Shown here: positions 25,282-34,805 of the stretch, piece after piece
Layout: every line of letters starts with the position of its first letter
How positions within the stretch are numbered: position 1 is the stretch's first letter
NCBI RefSeq assembly: GCF_020687825.1
Contig: NZ_JAJEWP010000002.1
Coordinates: forward strand, 62,001-126,000
From: Fluctibacter halophilus
Lineage (GTDB): Bacteria > Pseudomonadota > Gammaproteobacteria > Enterobacterales > Alteromonadaceae
Direction of reading: 5' to 3'
Length of the DNA: 64,000 nucleotides
Position numbers and translations under genes: made by a program
Notes under the pieces: generated by a model
The model's input: the letters and a program-made list of their open reading frames with translations, nothing else
The model's database searches: none
Told to the model about the DNA's origin: nothing

Positions 25282-28200
25282 ATGAAATTCCGTGTTTCGG
25301 CACTGGCGGCACTGTGTTGCGCGTCTTTCGCCCATTCTGTCACGGCGACCACCTTATGGACTGAAGATTTTGAATCTGCAGCCCTGGCAGGGAAAGGCGC
25401 CGTCGGTATTGATGCTACCAATGTTACTGTGGATATGGACGGGGTAACCCGTTGGAGTATCGACATCAGTGCAGCCAGCCTGACGGCCAGCAGCGACTTC
25501 TTTCAGGTGTCCGGTGGACAGATGGTTGCCCAGGACGTGGATGGCGAGGTCGTGTGGCTGTCGGAAGTGATCGACATCAGTGGTAAGAGCGGCGTTGCGT
25601 TTTCGTTGCAAGCGCTGGAAAACGGCGACCACGAAGGGACCGACTATTTTCACGTTAGCTATGCTGTCGACGGCGGTAGTTTCATTGACCTGATTAATTG
25701 GGATGGCAAAGGCTCCGACACACGTACGTTGGTCGGTGACCTGCCTGATGATGGCGACTGGATTGATGCAACCATCAGCCAGTTCGTTGGCACAGGCTCA
25801 ACCCTGCAAATCCGTGTGGCTATGATCAACAATGCCGGCAGTGAGCAAATGTCGCTCGACAACGTGCTGGTGTTTGATGGTGCTACTGACGGTGGTGACG
25901 CCGGTGGTGGTGACACGGGCGGCGATACGGGTTCCTTAGAAGGGGTATGCTTCAATTGCCCTGATCTGGATAAAATCAAAGATGCCAGCGCCTTTGTGGA
26001 TGCCGACTACTATGCGCCGGTGATCACCGAAGTCACCGCAGGTTCATCCGCGGATATCATCAAACAGCGCCTGACGGAAGTGATCAGCACGGATCATCGG
26101 GTACTGTCTTATTCTGAAGTATGGACGGCACTGACCGTTTCTGATCAGGATCCGGCCAACAGTGACAATGTGATCCTGTTGTACTCAGGCTGGTCGCTGC
26201 CCAAGCTGTCTAACGGCAGTGGCACGCAAAGCTCAAACCCTGACAACTGGAACCGTGAGCACGTGTGGCCAAACAGTCACGGCTTCTCTTCGCAGAGCTT
26301 TGAAGCCTACACCGATGCCCACCACCTGCGTCCCACTGATATCAGTATCAACGGTGACCGCGGCAATCTGGATTTCGATAACAGCGACAACCCGCTGGCG
26401 GAAGCCCCTGAGAACCGAATCGATGCAGACTCTTTCGAACCCCGTGACGCCGTTAAAGGTGACGTGGCGCGAATGATGTTTTACATGGATACCCGTTACG
26501 AAGGTGCAGGCAGTGATGTGACGCCTGATCTGGAACTGGTAAACACCCTGACCTCGACCGGTGAAGCCCGCCTGGGACGCTTGTGTACCTTGATTGCCTG
26601 GCACGAAGCCGATCCGGTTGATGGCTTTGAGCAAAACAGAAACGACGCCCTGTATGAATTCCAGGGCAACCGTAACCCGTTTATCGATCACCCCGAGTGG
26701 GTCAGCACATTGTATGATGCTGCCACGTGTGACGACGCTGGCGGCGACACCGGTGGTGGAGATACCGGAGGCGGTGATACCGGCGGTGGTGACACCGGTG
26801 GCGATACCGTGACCAGCGGTGCAATTTTCATTTCCGAGTATGTTGAAGGCAGCAGCTTCAATAAAGCGCTGGAACTGTTCAATCCGAGCGGTAATGACAT
26901 TGACCTGGCGGGTGGCAACTACACCCTGATCCGTTATGCCAATGGTAATACCTCCGGTAGCACCATCAACCTGAGCGGTACATTGCCTGCCAATGGCACG
27001 TTCGTGATTGCCAACCCGTCAGCGGATGCTGCCATTCTGGCGGTTGCCGGACAGACCAGCGGTACCATCAGCCACAATGGTGATGATGCCTACGAGCTGT
27101 ACATGGACGGTCAGTTGGTGGATTCCTTCGGACGTGTTGGCGAAGACCCGGGGTCAGCCTGGGGCAGTGACAGCTATAGCACCGTCAACAATACCCTGCG
27201 CCGTAACCCGGACATCTATGCGGGGGATACGATTTCTGATGATGCATTCGATCCGTCGTTGGAATGGACCGGTTCCTCCAACAATGATTTCAGCGACCTG
27301 GGTATGCACACCGTCTTGCCTCGCGAAATCTTTATTTCTGAATACATTGAAGGCAGCAGCCTGAACAAAGCGCTGGAACTGTATAATCCATCGGGTACGG
27401 CGATTGATTTGAGCGCAGAGAATTATGCCCTGGGTCGCTTCAGTAACGGTGGTACCTCAGCAACCCTGATTGCCCTGAATGGCACCATTCCTGCGAATGG
27501 CGTGTTTGTGATTGCAAACCCTTCAGCTGACCCGGCGATACTGGCGGTTGCCGATCAAACCTCAGGCAACATCAGCCACAACGGTGATGACGCCTACGAA
27601 CTGTACAAAGACGGTACTGTGATTGACAGCTTCGGACGTGTTGGCGAAGACCCGGGTTCAGCCTGGGGGAGTGGTGACGTCAGTACTGCTAACCACACGT
27701 TGGTGCGCAAGGCGTCTGTGACTGAAGGTGATACCGACAGCAGCGATGCCTTTGACCCTGCCATTGAGTGGGATGGCTATCCGAGTAATACCTTTGACTA
27801 CATTGGCAGCCATGCCGGTGGTGGTGACGGTGGCGATGGCGGCGACGGCGGTTCCGAGCTGGGTAGCTGTAGCGCAGAAGCGACCTTTATCCACGCCGTT
27901 CAGGGTGATGCAGACGCCTCCCCCATGGTTGGTCAATCGGTGGTTGTTGAAGGTGTGGTTACTGCGGTATTCCCTGCCATCGGCGGCTTCTTCATGCAAG
28001 AAGAGGATGCGCAGGTGGACGGCAACAGCGCGACGTCAGAAGGTATCTTCGTGGCCTACAGCAATGAAGTTCTGCCTATCGCCGGAGACGTTGTTCGGGT
28101 ACTGGGGGATGTTCAGGAAAGCTATGGTAAGACGCAGTTGAGTGCGGCACTGGCTCCGCTGGTGTGCGGTAGCGACGCAGTGGCAACCACGCCATTGGTA

Positions 28201-29739
28201 CTGCCTTTTGCCTCAGCAGAAGATGCGGAAACTCTGGAAGGCATGCTGGTTGAAGCGGCCAGCACCCTGACAGTGACCGACAGCTACAACCTCGGCCGTT
28301 ACGGTGAAGTCACGTTGTCCAGCGAGCGTTTGTTCATTCCGACCAACCAGTTTGCGCCGGGCAGTGCTGAAGCACAGGCCCTGGCAGCCAGTAACGCACT
28401 TAACCGCGTACTGCTGGACGATGGCGTCAATGGCAGCAACCCTGAACCCGTGATTTATCCGACCGGCAACCTGTCTGCCAGCAACACCCTGCGTTTGGGT
28501 GACCAAGTGTCTACCCTGGTCGGTGTGATGGACTACAGCTTCAGCAACTACCGTGTCATTCCGGTTCAGGCCCCGACATTTGTGGCCAGTAATGGTCGTG
28601 ACGCAACGCCGGATATTGCCCGCGGGAATGTCACGGTTGCCAGTCTTAACGTGCTGAACCTGTTTAATGGTGACGGCCAAGGGGGTGGTTTCCCCACCTC
28701 ACGCGGTGCTGACTCCGTTGCTGAGTTTGAGCGTCAGCTGCCCAAAACGGTTGCGGCAATCATTGCCATGGACGCCGATATTGTGGGTCTGATGGAAATT
28801 GAAAACGATGGTCAGGGTCAATTCAGCACCTTGCGGACCCTGGTGGATGCGATCAACGCAGAACTGGGTGACAGCGTGTATGACCTGGTTGTCACCGGTG
28901 AGGCCCTGGGTACTGACCAGATTGCCGTCGCGCTGCTGTACAAGCCGGCGACCGTGAGCCTGGAAGGTGATGCCATCGTCAACATGGACAGCGTGTTTAA
29001 CCGTCCTCCGTTGGCACAGGTGTTCCGTCTGCAAAACAATGCAACCCTGACAGTCGTGGTTAACCACTTCAAATCCAAAGGTTGTGGTGGCGCCAGTGGT
29101 GACGACGCCGACAGCGGTGATGGTCAGAGCTGCTACAATGCGACCCGCGTTACTCAGGCCAATACCCTGAGCAATTGGATTGCCACTGATGGGACGCTGT
29201 CTCGTCAACAACATGTGTTGATCATCGGTGACCTTAACGCCTACGCCAAAGAAGATCCTATTGCTGCACTGGAAGGTGCCGGTTACGTGAATCTGATTGC
29301 GCAATTTGGCGGTGCAGAGGCATATTCTTACGCCTTTGGTGGCGAGATGGGTTACCTGGACCACGGCCTTGCCAATCAAGCCCTGGCTGACAAAGCCGTG
29401 GATGCAGGTGAATGGCACATCAATGCCGATGAGCCTCGTGTTCTGGACTACAACGTTGAGTACAAGTCTGAGCAACAGGTGCTGGACTTCTATTCGGCTG
29501 ACCCGTTCCGTATGTCCGATCACGACCCAATGCTGGCCAGCTTTGAGCTGCCTCGCCTAGGCGACTTCGATGGCGATGACGACGTTGATAATCTCGATAT
29601 CCGTGCCCTGATGATGGCAATCGCCCGCAATCAGCCGGTGGATATCTCCTTCGATTTCAACGGCGACGGTGTGGTCGATGCACGCGACATTCGCCTGATG
29701 CGTGACTACTGCACCCGCCGGGCCTGTCTGACCCGCTAA
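25282..29739 (+). CDS. Secreted multidomain nuclease: endonuclease I + two LTD + OB/EEP (ExeM-like) + dockerin-like
   Basis: This is a 1485-residue exported protein (signal MKFRVSALAALCCASFAHSVTA). Visible order: a beta-sandwich (about 25-205); an endonuclease I His-Me-finger domain (about 230-475) with NREHVWP at 324-330 and AHHLRP at 346-351; two lamin-tail domains (about 513-680 and 681-850) starting AIFISEYVEG and EIFISEYIEG; an OB-fold (about 861-970); an EEP nuclease (about 1114-1425) with LNVLNLF, GLMEIEND, VVNHFKSKGC, IGDLNAY and SDHDPM intact; and two calcium-loop repeats, DFDGDDDVDNLDI and DFNGDGVVDARDI, like dockerin. Gly/Asp linkers join the domains. It should degrade extracellular DNA. 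Start 25282 follows AGGAGAGG. ExeM and EndA are usually separate proteins, so the fusion is notable. No GlyGly-CTERM is present. Confidence 0.9.
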   Translation: MKFRVSALAALCCASFAHSVTATTLWTEDFESAALAGKGAVGIDATNVTVDMDGVTRWSIDISAASLTASSDFFQVSGGQMVAQDVDGEVVWLSEVIDISGKSGVAFSLQALENGDHEGTDYFHVSYAVDGGSFIDLINWDGKGSDTRTLVGDLPDDGDWIDATISQFVGTGSTLQIRVAMINNAGSEQMSLDNVLVFDGATDGGDAGGGDTGGDTGSLEGVCFNCPDLDKIKDASAFVDADYYAPVITEVTAGSSADIIKQRLTEVISTDHRVLSYSEVWTALTVSDQDPANSDNVILLYSGWSLPKLSNGSGTQSSNPDNWNREHVWPNSHGFSSQSFEAYTDAHHLRPTDISINGDRGNLDFDNSDNPLAEAPENRIDADSFEPRDAVKGDVARMMFYMDTRYEGAGSDVTPDLELVNTLTSTGEARLGRLCTLIAWHEADPVDGFEQNRNDALYEFQGNRNPFIDHPEWVSTLYDAATCDDAGGDTGGGDTGGGDTGGGDTGGDTVTSGAIFISEYVEGSSFNKALELFNPSGNDIDLAGGNYTLIRYANGNTSGSTINLSGTLPANGTFVIANPSADAAILAVAGQTSGTISHNGDDAYELYMDGQLVDSFGRVGEDPGSAWGSDSYSTVNNTLRRNPDIYAGDTISDDAFDPSLEWTGSSNNDFSDLGMHTVLPREIFISEYIEGSSLNKALELYNPSGTAIDLSAENYALGRFSNGGTSATLIALNGTIPANGVFVIANPSADPAILAVADQTSGNISHNGDDAYELYKDGTVIDSFGRVGEDPGSAWGSGDVSTANHTLVRKASVTEGDTDSSDAFDPAIEWDGYPSNTFDYIGSHAGGGDGGDGGDGGSELGSCSAEATFIHAVQGDADASPMVGQSVVVEGVVTAVFPAIGGFFMQEEDAQVDGNSATSEGIFVAYSNEVLPIAGDVVRVLGDVQESYGKTQLSAALAPLVCGSDAVATTPLVLPFASAEDAETLEGMLVEAASTLTVTDSYNLGRYGEVTLSSERLFIPTNQFAPGSAEAQALAASNALNRVLLDDGVNGSNPEPVIYPTGNLSASNTLRLGDQVSTLVGVMDYSFSNYRVIPVQAPTFVASNGRDATPDIARGNVTVASLNVLNLFNGDGQGGGFPTSRGADSVAEFERQLPKTVAAIIAMDADIVGLMEIENDGQGQFSTLRTLVDAINAELGDSVYDLVVTGEALGTDQIAVALLYKPATVSLEGDAIVNMDSVFNRPPLAQVFRLQNNATLTVVVNHFKSKGCGGASGDDADSGDGQSCYNATRVTQANTLSNWIATDGTLSRQQHVLIIGDLNAYAKEDPIAALEGAGYVNLIAQFGGAEAYSYAFGGEMGYLDHGLANQALADKAVDAGEWHINADEPRVLDYNVEYKSEQQVLDFYSADPFRMSDHDPMLASFELPRLGDFDGDDDVDNLDIRALMMAIARNQPVDISFDFNGDGVVDARDIRLMRDYCTRRACLTR
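26737..26812 (+). repeat. Tandem Gly-Gly-Gly-Asp-Thr linker repeat in the nuclease gene
   Basis: About five 12- to 15-base units encode GGDTGGGDTGGGDTGGGDTG between the endonuclease I domain and the first lamin-tail domain. Shorter relatives encode GGDAGGGDTGGDTG (around 25893) and GGGDGGDGGDGG (around 27816) at other domain borders. Such repeats can change length by slippage in whole codons. Confidence 0.85.
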
Positions 29740-29759
29740 GGGAAGACAATCTTCGGTTC

Positions 29760-29788
29760 AAAAAAGCGCCCAAACGGGCGCTTTTTTT
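29760..29788 (+). terminator. Rho-independent terminator of the nuclease gene
   Basis: AAAAAAGCGCCC and GGGCGCTTTTTTT pair around an AAAC loop, 20 bp after the stop codon. Confidence 0.93.
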
Positions 29789-29811
29789 ATGCCTGCTTTG
29801 TGCCTGGGATT

Positions 29812-29844
29812 GTTAAGGCTGACTTAATCTGCGGGCGCTAGAGT
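29812..29844 (+). promoter_or_regulatory. PmrA/BasR-type box and -10 of eptA
   Basis: GTTAAG-GCTGA-CTTAAT (29812-29828) matches the YTTAAK-N5-YTTAAK direct repeat bound by PmrA-type response regulators, with one mismatch at the first base. TAGAGT (29839-29844) follows after 10 bp and can act as the -10. The site lies 42 bp before the eptA start. No pmrAB genes are in the window, so the regulator is inferred. Confidence 0.6.
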
Positions 29845-29870
29845 GGCGCGTATCGTTTTGAGGTGCGCCT

Positions 29871-31490
29871 ATGTTTTCGACCACATTATCCCAATCATCG
29901 TCGCTGATCCGCTGCCACTTCCCTGGCCGTCATACCTATCGCCTGGCCGTGGCCACCTGGATAACCGCGGTGCTGAACATCCCCCTGTTTCAGAGTCTCG
30001 ACAGTTCACTTGTGGTCCAGGTCGGTGTGTTGTTGTGGTTGTTGAATGGCCTGATCGTTTATCTGTTTACGCCAGGGAAACTGTTGGTGCCGGGTACCGT
30101 TGTGTTGTTGTTGACCAGCAGCTGTGCGAGTTACTTCATTTATCATTATGGCACTGTAATTGACCGCCCGATGATCCAGAATGTGATGGAAACGGACATG
30201 CATGAGGCAATGGATTTGATTTCCTGGCCGATGCTGATGTCAGTGTTGGCTGGGGCTTTACCCCTGGTGTTGGTCGGCAAAATCTGTCAGGGAAATCGTC
30301 CGGCGCCACAGCGTATCAAATTCTATGCCTTGTACCTTTTAATCTTCGGCCTTGGGATCACCAGTCTTGCACTGGGTAACTTTCAACAGTACTCCGGCTA
30401 TTTTCGACAGCACAAACAGCTTAAGCATCTGGCCACACCGGTCAACATCATCACCGCTGGCGAGTCCTATCTGCGCAACAATGTGTTGCGACAGGAGATG
30501 GCTTTTCAGACCATCGCTACCACGGTAGACGTAGCGCCAACAACCCATCAACCCTCTATTGTGGTTGTCGTATTGGGTGAAACGGCGCGCGCGGATCACT
30601 TTCGCGCCAACGGATATGGCCGCGATACCACGCCAACCCTTGCCAGCGACAGACTGATCAATTTCAACGATGTGTCTTCCTGCGGTACCGCTACCGCGCA
30701 CTCGTTGCCGTGCATGTTCTCATGGTTGGATCAGGCGCACTATGAGGAAGCCACTGCCCGTGCCAGTGAGAATGTGCTGGACGTGCTTCAGCGCGGGGGC
30801 ATCAAGGTACAGTGGTTTGACAACAACAGTGGTTGTAAACACGTGTGCGACCGTATCGACAGTGTAATGTACTGGCAGCAGCCTGAATGCGAAGACGGTT
30901 GTACCGACAACGTGCTGCTTGATGGGCTGCGGGATTTCACCCGCCGTGTTCAGCGGGAAGGAGGGCAGGGTGTTGTGGTGTTGCATCAGCAGGGCAGTCA
31001 CGGTCCTGCCTATTTCAAACGCAGCCGCGTTGAAAACAAGCGCTTTTTGCCCGAATGTCGCAGCGAAACCTTTTCTGGTTGCTCCACCGAGGAGATCGTC
31101 AATGCCTATGACAACAGCCTGGTCGAGACCGGCGCATTGCTCAGTGGTGTTACCCGCTACCTGGAGGGGCTGAAGACCGACGCGGCGATGTTGTATGTGT
31201 CTGATCACGGTGAGTCCCTGGGCGAAGGCGGCGTCTATCTGCATGGGCTACCTTACTGGATGGCACCCCAAGCGCAGACCCATGTACCGATGATGTTATG
31301 GCTGTCTGACGGCTTTGCCCAATCTCACAGCCTGGACACCGACTGTATCTCAACTCTGGCCAGTAAGCCCCAGAGTCATGATCTGTTGTTTGATTCACTG
31401 TTGACGCTCAGTGATGTCACCATTACCACAGAGCAACCCGTTGCCGGTGGCTTATCACAGTGCAGAAACAGTCAACCTCACAGGTCGTAG
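29871..31490 (+). CDS. eptA: Lipid A phosphoethanolamine transferase EptA-like
   Basis: This is a 539-residue inner-membrane enzyme that adds phosphoethanolamine to lipid A. Five N-terminal helices lie in residues 25-180. A periplasmic alkaline-phosphatase-fold domain follows with VVLGETARADHFRANGYGRDTTPTL (metal Glu), the nucleophile Thr in SCGTATAHSLPCMFS, VVLHQQGSHGP and LYVSDHGESLGEGG (metal Asp-His). Cysteines in SGCKHVCD and ECEDGC fit family disulfides. Start ATG 29871 follows GAGG. This modification lowers surface charge and gives resistance to cationic peptides such as polymyxin (family knowledge). Confidence 0.92.
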   Translation: MFSTTLSQSSSLIRCHFPGRHTYRLAVATWITAVLNIPLFQSLDSSLVVQVGVLLWLLNGLIVYLFTPGKLLVPGTVVLLLTSSCASYFIYHYGTVIDRPMIQNVMETDMHEAMDLISWPMLMSVLAGALPLVLVGKICQGNRPAPQRIKFYALYLLIFGLGITSLALGNFQQYSGYFRQHKQLKHLATPVNIITAGESYLRNNVLRQEMAFQTIATTVDVAPTTHQPSIVVVVLGETARADHFRANGYGRDTTPTLASDRLINFNDVSSCGTATAHSLPCMFSWLDQAHYEEATARASENVLDVLQRGGIKVQWFDNNSGCKHVCDRIDSVMYWQQPECEDGCTDNVLLDGLRDFTRRVQREGGQGVVVLHQQGSHGPAYFKRSRVENKRFLPECRSETFSGCSTEEIVNAYDNSLVETGALLSGVTRYLEGLKTDAAMLYVSDHGESLGEGGVYLHGLPYWMAPQAQTHVPMMLWLSDGFAQSHSLDTDCISTLASKPQSHDLLFDSLLTLSDVTITTEQPVAGGLSQCRNSQPHRS

Positions 31491-31588
31491 ATAAACAGTG
31501 ACGTTTTGGCCCGGGTTTGTGCCCGATCAATGGTCCCTCCCGGAAGGTGTATTACACTGTTTGTAAATATGTTTTCAGGGAGTCATTG

Positions 31589-32932
31589 ATGCAGGGTTTA
31601 CCACTATTTTTACAGCCACTGGTGGCATTGCGACAACAATTCGATCGTCTGATCCAGGGTCGTTTATGGCTCAAAGTAATAGTGGCATTGTGCCTCGGGG
31701 TTGTATGCGGGGTGGTGCTGGGGCCGGACCTGCACTGGTTCTCCAATCGCACCGTCAATGTGATAACTGCCTGGTTAGCGCTACCCGGCCAATTGTTTCT
31801 GGCCATTATTCAGATGATTGTTGTGCCGCTGGTATTGGCCTCTGTGGTGCGTGGTCTGGCTGCCAACAACAATCCCGACGCGCTGAAACAAAATGGCATC
31901 GTGGCCATTGTGTTTATTCTCGGGTCGACGGCGGTCGCCGCCGCAACAGGCATCTCACTGGCTCTGCTGATTGAACCTGGCAGTTATATCGATGCAGGCA
32001 CGTTGGTCGACGCAAACGCGGCACCGCTGACCAGTGTTGCCGCCAAAGGGTTTCCAGAGATGGCAGAGCTTCCAGCCAAAGTTTCAGCGCTTATCCCGAA
32101 AAACCCACTGGCATCCATGGCGTCCGGTGAAATGTTGCAGGTGATCCTGTTTGCCGCGGTACTTGGGGCGGCCTTGCTGTCGATCCCGGCGCAACAGTCG
32201 AAACCTCTGTTTGAGTTGCTGGGCGCGTTGCAGGAAGTCAGTTTGCGCATCGTTTCCTGGGCGATGTTGTTGGCACCCCTGGCGGTATTTGGCTTGATCA
32301 CCAAGTTGGTCGCGAATCTGGGCATCGATGTGCTGGCGGGGATGTTGATCTATGTTGCCACCGTACTGCTCGGCGTTGTGGTCATTGGCATCATGTACCT
32401 TGTGGTGGCCAGGTTTACCTGGCGTAAGCCACTGGGCGTATTTTTGGGTCATGTGCGGGAGCTGCTGTTGCTGGCCTTTTCAACCAGTAGCTCGGCTGCA
32501 GTAATGCCGATCACCCTGGATGTCACTGAAAATCGCCTGGCAATAAAGCCGGACATTGCCCGCTTTCTGGTGCCATTGGGCGCTACCATCAATATGACCG
32601 GTACCGCCATGTATCAGGGCATCGCGACGGTGTTTCTGGCCCAGGTGTTTGGTGTCGATCTAAGCCTGACCAGCTACCTGTTCATCGTGACCATGGCGGT
32701 AGCTGCATCGGTCGGTTCGCCAGCCACTCCCGGCGCCGGGATCATCATCCTGAGCATGGTGCTTGAAGGGGTAGGCATTCCGGCGGCGGGGATAGCGTTG
32801 ATCCTGGGCGTCGATCGGATCCTGGACATGTGCCGCACCTCACTCAATGTATTAGGCGACGTGGTGACCTGTACAACGGTGCAATACGTGACCCAATCGC
32901 CTGTGGCTGAGAAAAAGCGGCCTGAAGTGTAA
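31589..32932 (+). CDS. Dicarboxylate/amino acid:cation symporter (DAACS family)
   Basis: This is a 447-residue inner-membrane glutamate/aspartate or C4-dicarboxylate symporter of the GltP/DctA/SLC1 type. Helices repeat along its length. The first reentrant hairpin carries STSSSAAVMPITLD, the unwound helix 7 shows NMTGTAMYQGIATVF, the second hairpin VGSPATPGAGIIILSMVLEG, and helix 8 DRILDMCRTSLNVLGD with the substrate- and sodium-binding Asp, Arg and Asn. The start at 31589 has AGGGAG upstream. The open frame extends 24 codons further without a ribosome site. The substrate is not fixed by sequence reading. Confidence 0.92.
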   Translation: MQGLPLFLQPLVALRQQFDRLIQGRLWLKVIVALCLGVVCGVVLGPDLHWFSNRTVNVITAWLALPGQLFLAIIQMIVVPLVLASVVRGLAANNNPDALKQNGIVAIVFILGSTAVAAATGISLALLIEPGSYIDAGTLVDANAAPLTSVAAKGFPEMAELPAKVSALIPKNPLASMASGEMLQVILFAAVLGAALLSIPAQQSKPLFELLGALQEVSLRIVSWAMLLAPLAVFGLITKLVANLGIDVLAGMLIYVATVLLGVVVIGIMYLVVARFTWRKPLGVFLGHVRELLLLAFSTSSSAAVMPITLDVTENRLAIKPDIARFLVPLGATINMTGTAMYQGIATVFLAQVFGVDLSLTSYLFIVTMAVAASVGSPATPGAGIIILSMVLEGVGIPAAGIALILGVDRILDMCRTSLNVLGDVVTCTTVQYVTQSPVAEKKRPEV

Positions 32933-32970
32933 TCTTGCCTGACGTACATTGACGGTTACGACGCAGACAA

Positions 32971-32997
32971 TAAAAAAGGCACCCGAAGGTGCCTTTG
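32971..32997. terminator. Terminator between the symporter and acyl-CoA dehydrogenase genes
   Basis: AAAGGCACC and GGTGCCTTT form a 9-bp stem with a CGAA loop. The A run on its left becomes a T run on the minus strand, so it mainly ends the leftward acyl-CoA dehydrogenase transcript. Confidence 0.85.
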
Positions 32998-33015
32998 CGA
33001 TAAGTTACAGGGTTT

Positions 33016-34779
33016 TTACTGGTAGTCGAACTCATCGTCCGCCAGGGCCACCAGATCTTCAGCCCCCTCGAGCAACGCCGCTTTGTGCGTTGCCGCGCGG
33101 GGCAACAGGCGTTTCAGGTAAAAGGCGCAGGTTTTCGCTTTCCCCTGTGCCAATGAGGCAGTCTCACTGGAGGAAGCCCGGTCCGCCATACTCAACCACA
33201 GTACACCAAGCAGCATATACGCGCTGTACGCCAGATAGTCGTTGGCTGCACCGGCCAAATCAACGGCGGATAACCCCCGCAGTTGCACCGACAGGTCATG
33301 CCATTCATCGAGCAAGGCCTGGGCCTTGGCTTGTTGCTGTGTATCCGCGATACGCGCAATGTGCGCCTGGAACACCTCAGTCGTTGCAGCGAGCATGCTG
33401 TCGCTGTCACGTGCCAGTTTACGGGAGATCAGATCGGCGGCCTGGATACCGTTGGTGCCCTCATACAACTGGCTGATCCGAGAGTCACGGATCAGCTGTT
33501 CCATGCCCCATTCGCGAATATACCCATGACCTCCGAACACCTGCACACCGTGCTGGCCGCTTTCCTGTCCCATGTCGGTCATGAATGCCTTACAAATTGG
33601 CGTCAAAAAGGCCAGCACCTGGCCCGCTTTACCTTTGTCGGCCTCGTCGTCGGCGTATTTCTCAATGTCCATCTGCGTGGCATACAGGTACGCCAGAGCC
33701 CGGCAACCTTCGGTCAGGGCCTTCTGGGTCAACAACATGCGTCGCACATCCGGCTGATGCAAGATAGGATCAGCCTTGCTGTCGGGTTGTTGAGCACCCT
33801 GAGGGGCGCGAGACTGAAGCCGTTCACGGGCATAACTTAACGCCCCCTGGTAGGCTGCCTCAGCCAGGCCAAGGCCCTGAAGACCGACCTGAAAGCGGGC
33901 ATCGTTCATCATGGTGAACATGCAAGCCAGACCGGTATGTGGTGCACCGACCAGATACCCGGTGGCGCCATCGAAATTCATCACGCAGGTTGGGCAGCCT
34001 TTTAAGCCCATTTTCTTTTCCAGCGAGCCGACCGACAGGCTATTTGCCTGGCCGGGATTGCCCTGGTTATCGGGAATGAATTTAGGCACTAAAAACAGGC
34101 TAATGCCTTTAACGCCCGCTGGTGCATCCGGAAGACGGGCCAGTACCATGTGGACGATGTTGTCGGTCCAGTCCTGATCTCCGCCGGAAATAAAGATTTT
34201 GCTGCCGGTGATTTGGTAAGTGCCATCATCGTTGGGTTCTGCCTTGCTGCTCAGCAAGGCAAGATCGGTGCCGGCGTGCGGCTCTGTCAGGCACATGGTC
34301 CCGGTCCATTCACCGGAAATCAGCTTGGCCAGATAGGTTTGTTTGAGCTGCTCATCAGCGTGTTTACTGACCGCCAGCACCGCGCTTTCGGTCAGCATAC
34401 TGATCAATCGCCAGCTGACGTTGGCCGAATTGAGCATTTCGTGGACCGGTACGGCCATGCTGTAGGGCAAGTCCTGGCCGTCATACTCGGCGCTGCCCAG
34501 CATGGCGTTCCAGCCATTGACAATGTATTCCTGATAGGCTTGGGCAAAGCCATCCGGAGTCGTGACCTTGCCGTCCGCCAGCGTGCAGCTTTGCTCATCA
34601 CCTTCGCGGTTGAGTGGCGCAATCACCTGCTCGGCGAATTTACCGCCCTGGGCGAGGACTTCATTGACCAGTTCTTTGTCGAAATCTGCCATGCCCAGTG
34701 AGGCATAGTGTTTGTCCAGTTCCAACCAGTCATGGAGAATAAATTGAATGTCGGTAAGTGGCGCTACATACTGCGGCAT
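33016..34779 (-). CDS. Acyl-CoA dehydrogenase (DmdC/FadE-like, long form)
   Basis: This is a 587-residue flavoenzyme that oxidises acyl-CoA to enoyl-CoA. FAD/substrate signatures are GTMCLTEPHAGTDLALL, YQITGSKIFISGGDQD and VQVFGGHGYIREWGMEQLIRDSRISQLYEGTNGIQA, with the catalytic Glu in YEGT. A C-terminal helical extension (about 465-587) is typical of the long acyl-CoA dehydrogenases annotated as 3-methylmercaptopropionyl-CoA dehydrogenase (DmdC). No other dimethylsulfoniopropionate gene is nearby, so medium-chain fatty acid oxidation is as likely. A FadR-like operator lies 27 bp upstream. Confidence 0.9.
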   Translation of the reverse strand: MPQYVAPLTDIQFILHDWLELDKHYASLGMADFDKELVNEVLAQGGKFAEQVIAPLNREGDEQSCTLADGKVTTPDGFAQAYQEYIVNGWNAMLGSAEYDGQDLPYSMAVPVHEMLNSANVSWRLISMLTESAVLAVSKHADEQLKQTYLAKLISGEWTGTMCLTEPHAGTDLALLSSKAEPNDDGTYQITGSKIFISGGDQDWTDNIVHMVLARLPDAPAGVKGISLFLVPKFIPDNQGNPGQANSLSVGSLEKKMGLKGCPTCVMNFDGATGYLVGAPHTGLACMFTMMNDARFQVGLQGLGLAEAAYQGALSYARERLQSRAPQGAQQPDSKADPILHQPDVRRMLLTQKALTEGCRALAYLYATQMDIEKYADDEADKGKAGQVLAFLTPICKAFMTDMGQESGQHGVQVFGGHGYIREWGMEQLIRDSRISQLYEGTNGIQAADLISRKLARDSDSMLAATTEVFQAHIARIADTQQQAKAQALLDEWHDLSVQLRGLSAVDLAGAANDYLAYSAYMLLGVLWLSMADRASSSETASLAQGKAKTCAFYLKRLLPRAATHKAALLEGAEDLVALADDEFDYQ

Positions 34780-34805
34780 AACCCTTCCTGTTTTGCTTGT
34801 CGTTC

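Noticed and set aside
26737-26812. Tandem repeat considered as a CRISPR-like or satellite array
   Set aside because: Units are 12-15 bases in frame and encode a Gly/Asp/Thr protein linker.
28699-29523. A 274-codon open frame antisense to the nuclease gene
   Set aside because: It mirrors the codon pattern of the sense gene, has no ribosome site or recognisable protein features, and the sense frame is a clear nuclease.
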